Shown: piece by piece, positions 1 through 5,536 of the stretch | Numbering within the stretch: the first letter of the stretch is position 1 | Layout of the letters: every line of letters begins with the position of its first letter | Assembly (NCBI GenBank): GCA_002434915.1 | Contig: DJLG01000085.1 | Location: 1 to 5,542 of the forward strand | Direction: 5' to 3' | Source: Proteobacteria bacterium UBA6522 | GTDB taxonomy: Bacteria > Pseudomonadota > Gammaproteobacteria > Steroidobacterales > Rariloculaceae | Length of the DNA stretch: 5,542 bases | Program-made: the position numbers and the translations under genes | Notes under the pieces: generated by a model | The model's database searches: none | What the model was told of the DNA's origin: nothing | The model's input: the letters and a program-made list of their open reading frames with translations, nothing else

Positions 1-1089
1 GCAGGTGTAATGGGTGCCAATATTGCTGCCTGGTGCAGTTTAAAAAAAATTGTTGTAACTGTTCAGGATAGTAAAAAAGACATAATTGAGCCCGCCTTAA
101 TAAAAGCTGCAAGTTTATTTAAGCGCCGACTTAAAGACCCAGAAACACTGGACTCCGCGCATAAGCGATTAAGATCTGATCCAGAAGGAAAAACGATAGG
201 CGATGCGGATATCGTTATCGAAGCGATTATTGAGCAATTAGATGCTAAAAAAGTATTGCTTGAGCATATAGAACAAGACTTAAAATCAACAGCTATCTTG
301 GCGACTAATACCTCTAGCATTGATATAGAGCAACTTTCTAGAAACTTAGAACACCCTGAAAGGTTTGTTGGATTGCATTTTTTTAATCCGGTAGACCGAC
401 TACCTTTAGTAGAAGTAATTCGTAGTGATTCAACCAACACAAAATATTTTGAAGACGCCATTTCTTTTGTAAGACATATCGACAAATTACCTCTTTCATG
501 TCGTAGCGTGCCCGGGTTTGTAGTGAATCGTGTGTTAGCCCCTTATATGCTAGAGGCGTTATATGCTTACCAAGAAGGCTATCAGCTTGAGACTATTGAT
601 GAGGCAGCTATAGAGTTTGGTATGCCCACAGGGCCCATAGAGCTTGCAGATCGTGTAGGGCTAGATATTGCTCTTAATGTAACCCAGATACTAAGAGACA
701 AACTTCCTACTGCCAACTTAGAATTACTAATTGATAAAGTAAAGACAGGAAATTTAGGCGTAAAGTCAGGGAAAGGCTTTTATACATATGATGGTGGCCG
801 TCCCAAGAAGAAAAAAGAGTACGCAAAGCCCGGAATCGAATTGAAGGAAAGATTGGTGCTAGCATTAGTTAATGAGGCTATGGCGTGTTTTGAAGATAAA
901 GTTGTCGAAGATTTGGATTTAATTGATGCAGGTATAGTTTTTGGTGCAGGTTTTGCACCCTTTAGAGGCGGACCTATTCAATATGCTAGAGAACGGGGCG
1001 TCAAATCAGTGATAGATCAGCTTAATTTATTTGAGGAAAAACTGGGTATACGCTTTAAGCCAAATGAGGGTTGGCAAAAATTACTTTAA
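1..1089 (+). CDS. FadB/FadJ-type 3-hydroxyacyl-CoA dehydrogenase, C-terminal part (5' end outside window)
   Basis: This protein oxidises L-3-hydroxyacyl-CoA to 3-ketoacyl-CoA with NAD+ in fatty-acid beta-oxidation. The open frame runs in from base 1, and the first residues (AGVMGANIAAW) are the end of a Rossmann GxGxMG loop, so the true start lies upstream. Counting from the Met at base 10: Asp20 ends beta-2 (VTVQD, NAD ribose contact); ATNTSS is at 98-103; the family catalytic set is Ser102, His123 (GLHFFNP), Glu135 and Asn173 (PGFVVNR), with the expected His-Glu and His-Asn spacings. MPTGPIELAD (205-214) and GKGFYTYDGG (255-263) close the first C-terminal domain. A second follows after a lysine-rich linker, with GAGFAPFRGGP at 312-322. 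This pattern fits the dehydrogenase half of a FadB/FadJ multifunctional protein, which would have a crotonase domain upstream, outside the window. A stand-alone dehydrogenase is less likely because the C-terminal domain is duplicated. The exact FadB versus FadJ assignment is not possible here. Confidence 0.9.
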   Translation, partial: AGVMGANIAAWCSLKKIVVTVQDSKKDIIEPALIKAASLFKRRLKDPETLDSAHKRLRSDPEGKTIGDADIVIEAIIEQLDAKKVLLEHIEQDLKSTAILATNTSSIDIEQLSRNLEHPERFVGLHFFNPVDRLPLVEVIRSDSTNTKYFEDAISFVRHIDKLPLSCRSVPGFVVNRVLAPYMLEALYAYQEGYQLETIDEAAIEFGMPTGPIELADRVGLDIALNVTQILRDKLPTANLELLIDKVKTGNLGVKSGKGFYTYDGGRPKKKKEYAKPGIELKERLVLALVNEAMACFEDKVVEDLDLIDAGIVFGAGFAPFRGGPIQYARERGVKSVIDQLNLFEEKLGIRFKPNEGWQKLL

Positions 1090-1094
1090 AGATA

Positions 1095-2150
1095 TTATCC
1101 TTCTATTGCAGCTTGGAATTCTAGCAACAATGCCTTTAGCGCTAATTCTGCATTAACACCTCCACCTAAAGAACAAATTAAATATTCTGATTTATCATAT
1201 ATTTGAATTAGTTTTTTAATTTCTATTCTATTAAAAATTTCTAGTGATGAGGCTTTACTAGAAGCATCAATAATCTCTGGCCTACGATCTGATAATTGAA
1301 TATGAATTCCTTTTTTTAGCTGTCTTGTGAACCAGGTTAATGCTAATTCCAAATCTTCTTTTATCCACTGATCAGCGACTTTCTGAGGATCGAGTTTATT
1401 TGTTGATATTTTGCCTAAAAGGTCCAAATATTCTTTGCTTTTCTTAAGAAATCCCTCTCTATAAAAACGTAATGTCTGTATAGGGGCATTACCTGCTAAA
1501 TCGAGAAGGATAGACCAATCAGCATGACTGATAGCTGGATCAAAATCACTAACCCATTCAAGCGCATCTTTAGATGATGGCCTTTGAACAGAAAGCAACT
1601 GGCACCTACTCCTGATTGTGCTTGGTAATCGGCCCGGCTGTTGAGCTAAAAGGAAGAGGTAAGTATTTTGGCTTGGCTCTTCTAATGTTTTCAGTAAAGA
1701 ATTTGCAGCTTCTTTTGTCATTACATCTGCATCTTCCAAGATAGCTACTTTTGCGTTTCCCTCGTGACTGGTTAACTGCAAAACCTCAGAAATCCCTTTA
1801 ATGTTTTTTTGTTTATTACCCTTTATACAATCAACAGAAATGGTTCGCTTCCCTTCTTCTGGGGATATCAAATGCAGATCTGGATGATTATCCTCCGGTT
1901 CATGGCGCGCAGACATTCCTGCCTCAGCTTCTTTAGAGTCAAGGAGTTGAGGCCAATCAGCGTTTGAGTTAAGTATTCTATTAGCGATTGCTAGTGATAA
2001 ATTAAGCTTGCCTATACCTGCTTGACCAGAGAGCAGCCATCCGTGTGCTAGGCGGTTCTCTTTATTGATACTCTCAAATTCTTCTAAGGAATCTATTAAC
2101 CAGGGGCAAATTTTATTTGCTAACGGGTTTTTTGATAAAGCACTAGTCAC
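1095..2150 (-). CDS. holB: DNA polymerase III subunit delta' (clamp loader)
   Basis: HolB is the delta-prime subunit of the clamp loader, which opens the beta clamp and places it on primed DNA in the cytoplasm. The 351-residue product has a degenerate P-loop GQAGIGK at 42-48 followed by Leu-Asn instead of Ser/Thr, HPDLHLISPEEGK at 89-101, a Walker B-like AILEDAD at 136-142, NSLLKTLEEP at 150-159 and the SRC motif at 181-183. The C-terminal NAELALKALLLEF (333-345) matches the end of the family. Length is normal (E. coli about 334). Two oddities: the segment between the P-loop and HPDL (about 61-88), where E. coli delta-prime has four zinc-binding cysteines, has none, and residues about 111-118 look like an eight-residue Lys/Asn-rich insertion. 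The GTG start overlaps the TAG stop of tmk by one base (TAGTG) and lacks an obvious Shine-Dalgarno, so translation is probably coupled. No pilZ follows; the next gene is convergent. Confidence 0.93.
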   Translation of the reverse strand: MTSALSKNPLANKICPWLIDSLEEFESINKENRLAHGWLLSGQAGIGKLNLSLAIANRILNSNADWPQLLDSKEAEAGMSARHEPEDNHPDLHLISPEEGKRTISVDCIKGNKQKNIKGISEVLQLTSHEGNAKVAILEDADVMTKEAANSLLKTLEEPSQNTYLFLLAQQPGRLPSTIRSRCQLLSVQRPSSKDALEWVSDFDPAISHADWSILLDLAGNAPIQTLRFYREGFLKKSKEYLDLLGKISTNKLDPQKVADQWIKEDLELALTWFTRQLKKGIHIQLSDRRPEIIDASSKASSLEIFNRIEIKKLIQIYDKSEYLICSLGGGVNAELALKALLLEFQAAIEG

Positions 2151-2785
2151 TATAGATACGTTTCACGGTGAAACAAAAACTCATTTATGACAGCAATTAA
2201 TCTATCATTTACCTGATCAATTGGTTTGGTGGCATTTATCACTTTTACCCGTTTGGGCTCTGAGATAGAAATCTCTAAATATACTTCTCTTACTCGACGA
2301 TAAAAATCTTTGTCTTCTCGCTCAAAATAATCGGCTTCACGATTAGCAATTCTAGCTAAACCTACTTCTGCCGGCGCATCAAGCAATAAGGTTAAGTGCG
2401 GTTCCAAGTCTACATGTATCATTTTCTTTAGATTTTCTAGCCATTCCCTTGAAGCCCCCCTACCACCGCCTTGATAAGCAAAGGTGGCGTCTGTAAAACG
2501 ATCACAAATAACCCAATAGTCTTTATCTAAGGCAGGGCGGATCACCTTTTCAAGGTGGTGTGAACGTGCTGCAAACATCAGCATCACTTCAGTCTTAGCC
2601 GAAAGCGAACCCGGTTCTCCTGAAAGAATCCATTCTCTAAGCTTTTCACCTAACTGAGTTCCACCAGGCTCTCGGGTAACAAGAACCTTATGACCATGCT
2701 TGGAAAGCTCATTTTTGATGATATCTAAGCATGTAGACTTACCTACACCCTCTAATCCTTCAATCGTTATAAATGCGCCAGGCAT
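2150..2785 (-). CDS. tmk: Thymidylate kinase (dTMP kinase)
   Basis: Tmk phosphorylates dTMP to dTDP using ATP, an essential cytoplasmic step toward dTTP. The 211-residue product is full length (E. coli 213). It shows the P-loop GLEGVGKST at 10-18, the REPGGT dTMP-pocket motif at 38-43, the CDRFTDATFAYQGGGRG segment at 94-110 with the family DR(F/Y) and glutamine, and LLLDAP at 133-138. The lid around 141-165 (GLARIANRE...EREDKDFYRRV) holds several arginines while the P-loop has no arginine, the arrangement of E. coli-like type II enzymes. The ATG lies 14 bases after the mltG stop. The best ribosome-site candidate is AGGA overlapping that stop, about 12 bases from the ATG, which is long and suggests coupling to mltG. 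The last codons carry the parS-like palindrome listed separately. The call is secure. Confidence 0.97.
   Translation of the reverse strand: MPGAFITIEGLEGVGKSTCLDIIKNELSKHGHKVLVTREPGGTQLGEKLREWILSGEPGSLSAKTEVMLMFAARSHHLEKVIRPALDKDYWVICDRFTDATFAYQGGGRGASREWLENLKKMIHVDLEPHLTLLLDAPAEVGLARIANREADYFEREDKDFYRRVREVYLEISISEPKRVKVINATKPIDQVNDRLIAVINEFLFHRETYL
2159..2175. other. parS-like palindrome with one extra central base (17 bp)
   Basis: The plus strand reads CGTTTCACGGTGAAACA: perfect 7-base arms GTTTCAC and GTGAAAC around a single G. The bacterial ParB-binding parS consensus is TGTTTCACGTGAAACA. This site matches 15 of its 16 bases but has one additional base at the dyad centre. It lies inside the last codons of tmk (FHRE), 9 bases before the holB GTG. 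In RNA it can form a 6-base-pair hairpin with a 3-base loop. ParB dimers read each half-site, so the extra base would change half-site phasing and may prevent binding. It could therefore be a degenerate parS, an mRNA hairpin, or coincidence. Confidence 0.3.
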
Positions 2786-2799
2786 AAGTGAATATTTTC

Positions 2800-3816
2800 C
2801 TAATTTGTAGATTCTAGTTCTATTAAGTACCTAGCAACAGCAGAATTATGTTCCTGTAACGTAGTTGAAAAATAATGGCTACCATCATCCCTACCAGTAG
2901 CGACGAAATAGATCTCTGAACCAGTATCTGGATTAACTGCCGCTGATAATGAGGCCTGACCAACCAATGCTATAGGCGAAGGAGGAAGACCGTTACGTCT
3001 ATAGGTATTATAGGGGGTATCTTGAACTAGATCCTCTCTATCAAGAGTTCCATCGTAGTTCTCGCCAAGTCCATATATAACTGTCGGATCGGTCTGCAAA
3101 CGCATATCAAGCTCCAGACGACGATGAAAAACACCTGAGATACGACTGCGCTCTTCTGGTACACGTGTTTCTTTTTCAATTATAGAGGCTAGTATTAAGG
3201 CCTCATAAGGTGTTTCTAGGATATTTCCAGAAGGATAGTTAGACCAAGCAAGATTAAGCCTATCTGTTAAAGCAATGTGAGCTTGTCTAAGAATAGATAT
3301 AGCAGTTGTACCTCTTGCAAATCTGTATGTATCTGGAAAAAACTGTCCTTCTGGATGAAGCTCTGGGAACCCAAGGGTTTCCATTATGGTTTCACTTTCA
3401 AAACCAGAAGTATTAATTGCATCATGTTCAAGCAAAGCAGTGATTAATTCTGAATATCGCCAACCCTCTATAAAAGTTATTTGATGAAGATGGACATTAC
3501 CATCTACAAGGTCCATAAGAAGCGTTTTCGCCGTGGTTTCAGGCTGAACTAAGTATTCTCCTGCCTTAATTTGTGTAGCTTGACCTGAAAGCCTTCCATA
3601 GATCGTCAACACATAAGGGAATTTAAAAAAGCCTCTATCACTAAGCTCAACAGCCAATTGAGACATTGAGGTCCCAGGTTGAACATCAAGCCACTCTCCA
3701 GTCTGAGCAATACTCATGGGAGAGTTAAGACCTTGCCAAAAGAATACGATTGAGGCTAAAAGCCCACTTCCAGAAAATAAGCAGAGAAGAAATGCTTTTT
3801 TTGATAGCTTAACCAC
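2800..3816 (-). CDS. mltG: Endolytic murein transglycosylase MltG (YceG family)
   Basis: MltG cleaves nascent glycan strands within the chain at the outer face of the inner membrane and is thought to set glycan length. The 338-residue product (E. coli 340) starts with a short basic stretch and one membrane segment at about 8-28, then a LysM-like region at about 43-105 (LDVQPGTS, AGEYLV), then the YceG catalytic domain. Diagnostic stretches are EGWRYSEL (117-124), EGQFFPDTY (156-164), ASIIEKET (210-217, with Glu214 at the catalytic position), MRLQTDPTVIYGLG (238-251), YNTYRRNGLPPSPI (269-282) and a final YFVATGRDDGSHYFSTTLQEHN segment (303-324). The GTG start is favoured: an in-frame TGA lies three codons upstream, GAG is 5 bases before GTG, and the nearby ATG (3819-3821) is out of frame. 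The gene is separated from fabF by 81 bases, where pabC often lies in relatives, and is tightly followed by tmk. Confidence 0.96.
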   Translation of the reverse strand: MVKLSKKAFLLCLFSGSGLLASIVFFWQGLNSPMSIAQTGEWLDVQPGTSMSQLAVELSDRGFFKFPYVLTIYGRLSGQATQIKAGEYLVQPETTAKTLLMDLVDGNVHLHQITFIEGWRYSELITALLEHDAINTSGFESETIMETLGFPELHPEGQFFPDTYRFARGTTAISILRQAHIALTDRLNLAWSNYPSGNILETPYEALILASIIEKETRVPEERSRISGVFHRRLELDMRLQTDPTVIYGLGENYDGTLDREDLVQDTPYNTYRRNGLPPSPIALVGQASLSAAVNPDTGSEIYFVATGRDDGSHYFSTTLQEHNSAVARYLIELESTN

Positions 3817-3897
3817 GTCATCTCAACTTTAGACTAGCAAGGGCATTTATAGTACCCCTACCCTACACAGAATCAATGGCAGCTTTTAATTAAATGG
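3817..3897. other. fabF-mltG intergenic gap, no pabC
   Basis: This 81-base spacer sits where many gammaproteobacteria have pabC (aminodeoxychorismate lyase, about 800 bases). Read on the minus strand, stop codons are frequent and no coding remnant is recognisable. It holds an AT palindrome TTTAATTAAA just after the fabF stop, a possible promoter, and a small GGGTA/TGCCC stem (one G-U pair, 7-base loop) that is not followed by a U-tract, so it is not called a terminator. Confidence 0.6.
3846..3876 (-). promoter_or_regulatory. Possible sigma-70 promoter for mltG-tmk-holB
   Basis: On the minus strand TTGATT (3876-3871) is followed 19 bases later by TATAAA (3851-3846). Each resembles the -35 and -10 hexamers (4/6 and 5/6 matches). 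The 19-base spacing is longer than the ideal 17. An alternative -10, TACTAT, gives 16 bases but matches less well (4/6). It lies 30 bases before the mltG GTG. Read-through from fabF is equally plausible because no terminator is visible after fabF. Confidence 0.3.
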
Positions 3898-5145
3898 TTA
3901 GCTAGAAATAGACCTTTTGAAAATAACTGTGCCATTTGTGCCGCCGAATCCAAATGAATTAGATAAAGCTATATCGAGGTCCATTTCTCGAGCAGTATTT
4001 GCCGTGTAATCTAAATCACACTCTGAATCCTGGTTTTCAATATTTATTGTGGGAGGTATAACGCCATCTTTAAGAGCCATAACTGTACAAATCGCTTCTA
4101 CGGCCCCAGCTGCTCCTAAGGTATGTCCAGTAGTAGACTTTGTCGAACTTACAGCCAATTTTTTAGCATGTTCACCAAAGGTAAGTTTAATAGCGGTTGT
4201 CTCTGCTACATCACCAAGTGGTGTTGATGTTCCATGTGCATTTACATATTCAATTTCATTCGTATTGAGGCCTGCATCCTGCAAAGCCATACGCATACAT
4301 AAATCTGCACCCGTCCCATCCTCTGTTGGAGCCGTAATATGATGAGCATCACCCGTCATAGCGGATCCGATTAATTCTGCATAGATCATAGCGCCACGTT
4401 TTTTTGCATGCTCATACTCTTCAAGAACAAGACATCCAGCGCCATCACTTAATACAAACCCATCCCGATCTCTATCCCATGGTCGGCTTGCTCCAGCAGG
4501 GTCATCATTCCGAGTTGATAGAGCTCGTGCAGCACAAAAACCCCCAATTCCTAGTGGCGTAGTAGCAAATTCAGCACCACCAGCTAAAATAACATCAGCA
4601 TCTCCATAAGCTATTAATCGAGAACCTAATCCAATGCAATGGGTAGATGTAGCGCAAGCGCTAACTAATGCAAGATTTACACCTTTCATCCCATATCTTA
4701 TCGACGCATGCCCAGAAACCATGTTGACAATACTGCCTGGCACAAAAAATGGGGAAATTCTTCTTGGCCCTGCTGATGTATATTTTTCATAATTCTGTTC
4801 GATAGTATGAATACCACCAATACCAGAACCCATTATCACACCAAAACGATGCGCACTATCGTCTTTTACTTCTAGCCCTGAGTCTTGGAACGCCTCCTCA
4901 CAGGCAGCGATTCCATAATGCATAAACTTATCAGATTTACGAGCCTCTTTTGCAGGCATATATTTCGTGACGTCAAAATCTCTAATGACGCCACCGATAT
5001 TTGTAGAAAACCCGCTAGTGTCAAAGGAATCTATAACTGATATTCCACTAACCCCATCCCTAACATTCTGCCAGCCAGAACGTACATCATTCCCAGTAGG
5101 GGAAATTAGCCCAAGTCCTGTTACTACAACACGTCTCTTAGACAT
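3898..5145 (-). CDS. fabF: Beta-ketoacyl-ACP synthase II
   Basis: FabF condenses malonyl-ACP with acyl-ACP, extending fatty acids by two carbons, and in E. coli also performs the temperature-sensitive palmitoleate to cis-vaccenate step. The 415-residue product (E. coli 412 or 413) is complete. It begins MSKRRVVVTGLG and has the nucleophile Cys164 in VSACATSTH, catalytic His304 in NAHGTSTPLGD, Lys336 and His341 in STKSTTGHTLGAAGA, and the gating loop NSFGFGGTNG at 396-405. The Cys-His-His set with this spacing identifies the FabF/FabB thiolase-fold family. Its length and its position directly after acpP favour FabF over FabB. The ATG is preceded by an A/G-rich stretch (AAGAAAAG) that is only a modest ribosome site. 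It lies 55 bases after acpP, with no convincing terminator between them, so the two are probably cotranscribed. Confidence 0.97.
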   Translation of the reverse strand: MSKRRVVVTGLGLISPTGNDVRSGWQNVRDGVSGISVIDSFDTSGFSTNIGGVIRDFDVTKYMPAKEARKSDKFMHYGIAACEEAFQDSGLEVKDDSAHRFGVIMGSGIGGIHTIEQNYEKYTSAGPRRISPFFVPGSIVNMVSGHASIRYGMKGVNLALVSACATSTHCIGLGSRLIAYGDADVILAGGAEFATTPLGIGGFCAARALSTRNDDPAGASRPWDRDRDGFVLSDGAGCLVLEEYEHAKKRGAMIYAELIGSAMTGDAHHITAPTEDGTGADLCMRMALQDAGLNTNEIEYVNAHGTSTPLGDVAETTAIKLTFGEHAKKLAVSSTKSTTGHTLGAAGAVEAICTVMALKDGVIPPTINIENQDSECDLDYTANTAREMDLDIALSNSFGFGGTNGTVIFKRSISS

Positions 5146-5200
5146 AGTCTTTTCTTATACTCGCAATAGCGACTTTAGCAGGGAAATAAAGGGTTTTAGA
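5146..5200. other. acpP-fabF intergenic spacer with small hairpin
   Basis: The only structure seen in this 55-base spacer is TCGC-AATA-GCGA at 5161-5172, a 4-base-pair stem with a 4-base loop. In the minus-strand transcript it is followed by GTATAAG rather than a run of U, so it does not look like an intrinsic terminator. AcpP is needed in far greater amounts than FabF, so partial attenuation or RNA processing in this gap would make sense, but the sequence alone does not show it. Confidence 0.4.
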
Positions 5201-5443
5201 CTAGGAGGTGCCTTTTGCTTGATTGACATAATCAATTGCATTTTGCACCGTCGTGATTTTTTCGGCTTCTTCATCAGGAATCTCAGTCTCAAACTCTTCC
5301 TCTAAAGCCATTACTAACTCAACTGTATCAAGAGAATCTGCACCTAAATCATCAACAAATGATGCATCATCTTTTATTTCATCTGCCTTGATACCTAATT
5401 GTTCCGCGATTATCGATCTGACTTGGTCTTCGACACTACTCAT
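5201..5443 (-). CDS. acpP: Acyl carrier protein
   Basis: AcpP is the small acidic cytoplasmic protein that carries acyl intermediates on a 4'-phosphopantetheine arm through fatty-acid synthesis, and it also donates acyl groups to lipid A and phospholipid synthesis. The 80-residue product has the attachment site GADSLDTVEL with Ser37, preceded by ASFVDDLG. From 39 to about 72 it follows the E. coli protein almost residue for residue (VMALEEEFETEIPDEEAEKI is at 44-63). The C-terminal tail (NQAKGTS) is slightly longer than in E. coli (78 codons). The ATG is preceded by GAGGGG with a 9-base spacer, the strongest ribosome site in the window, as expected for a very abundant protein. fabF follows. 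fabG usually lies upstream in relatives and would be just beyond the right edge. Confidence 0.98.
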   Translation of the reverse strand: MSSVEDQVRSIIAEQLGIKADEIKDDASFVDDLGADSLDTVELVMALEEEFETEIPDEEAEKITTVQNAIDYVNQAKGTS

Positions 5444-5452
5444 GTGCGTGAT

Positions 5453-5458
5453 CCCCTC
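5453..5458 (-). promoter_or_regulatory. Strong Shine-Dalgarno of acpP
   Basis: On the minus strand GAGGGG lies 9 bases before the acpP ATG. It is clearly stronger than the sites in front of fabF, mltG, tmk and holB, which agrees with the high expression expected of acyl carrier protein and confirms the chosen start. Confidence 0.7.
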
Positions 5459-5503
5459 AATGATTAACCAGTTAGATGTAGGCTCATTTAGCCGTGGCCG
5501 CGT

Positions 5504-5532
5504 ATTGTAGTTGAATCAACCCTGGCCTTCTA
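5504..5532 (-). promoter_or_regulatory. Probable acpP promoter
   Basis: On the minus strand the -10 candidate TACAAT (5509-5504) matches 5 of 6 consensus bases. Seventeen bases upstream is a weak -35 candidate, TAGAAG (5532-5527, 3 of 6). Transcription would begin near 5497, leaving a leader of about 53 bases. The bases after the -10 (ACGCGGCC) are GC-rich, as in promoters under growth-rate or stringent control; that regulatory reading is inference. The same stretch carries nested inverted repeats. An additional promoter upstream of fabG or fabD is likely outside the window. Confidence 0.4.
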
Positions 5533-5536
5533 CAAT
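5504..5536. repeat. Inverted repeat ATTGTAG...CTACAAT over the acpP promoter
   Basis: On the plus strand ATTGTAG (5504-5510) and CTACAAT (5530-5536) are perfect 7-base inverted arms separated by 19 bases. Inside, TTGAATCAA (5511-5519) is itself a perfect dyad with one central base. The left arm overlaps the probable -10. It could be an operator or a long-loop hairpin. No known regulator consensus was recognised, and chance cannot be excluded. Confidence 0.4.

Noticed and set aside
63..485. 140-codon open frame on the minus strand
   Set aside because: It lies wholly antisense to the well-supported dehydrogenase, and its Ser/Ile/Leu-rich product has no recognisable motif.
3841..3858. GGGTA/TGCCC stem as a terminator between fabF and mltG
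   Set aside because: Five pairs with one G-U, a 7-base loop, and no U-run downstream; it also overlaps a better -10 candidate.
4049..4342. 97-codon open frame on the plus strand inside fabF
   Set aside because: Antisense to the catalytic C-terminal part of FabF; composition is what a mirrored coding frame gives.
5161..5172. TCGC-AATA-GCGA hairpin as a terminator between acpP and fabF
   Set aside because: Only 4 base pairs and no U-tract after it in the minus-strand transcript.
4967..5305. 112-codon open frame on the plus strand over the fabF start, gap and acpP end
   Set aside because: Overlaps two certain genes on the other strand, with no motif and no convincing ribosome site.
5465..5474. 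TAACTGGTTA in the acpP leader as a FadR operator
   Set aside because: Only one half (AACTGGT) fits the FadR consensus as I recall it; the second half does not match, so it is at best a half-site.
5253..5510. 85-codon open frame on the plus strand opposite acpP
   Set aside because: Serine-rich mirror of the acidic acpP coding sequence; no family features.
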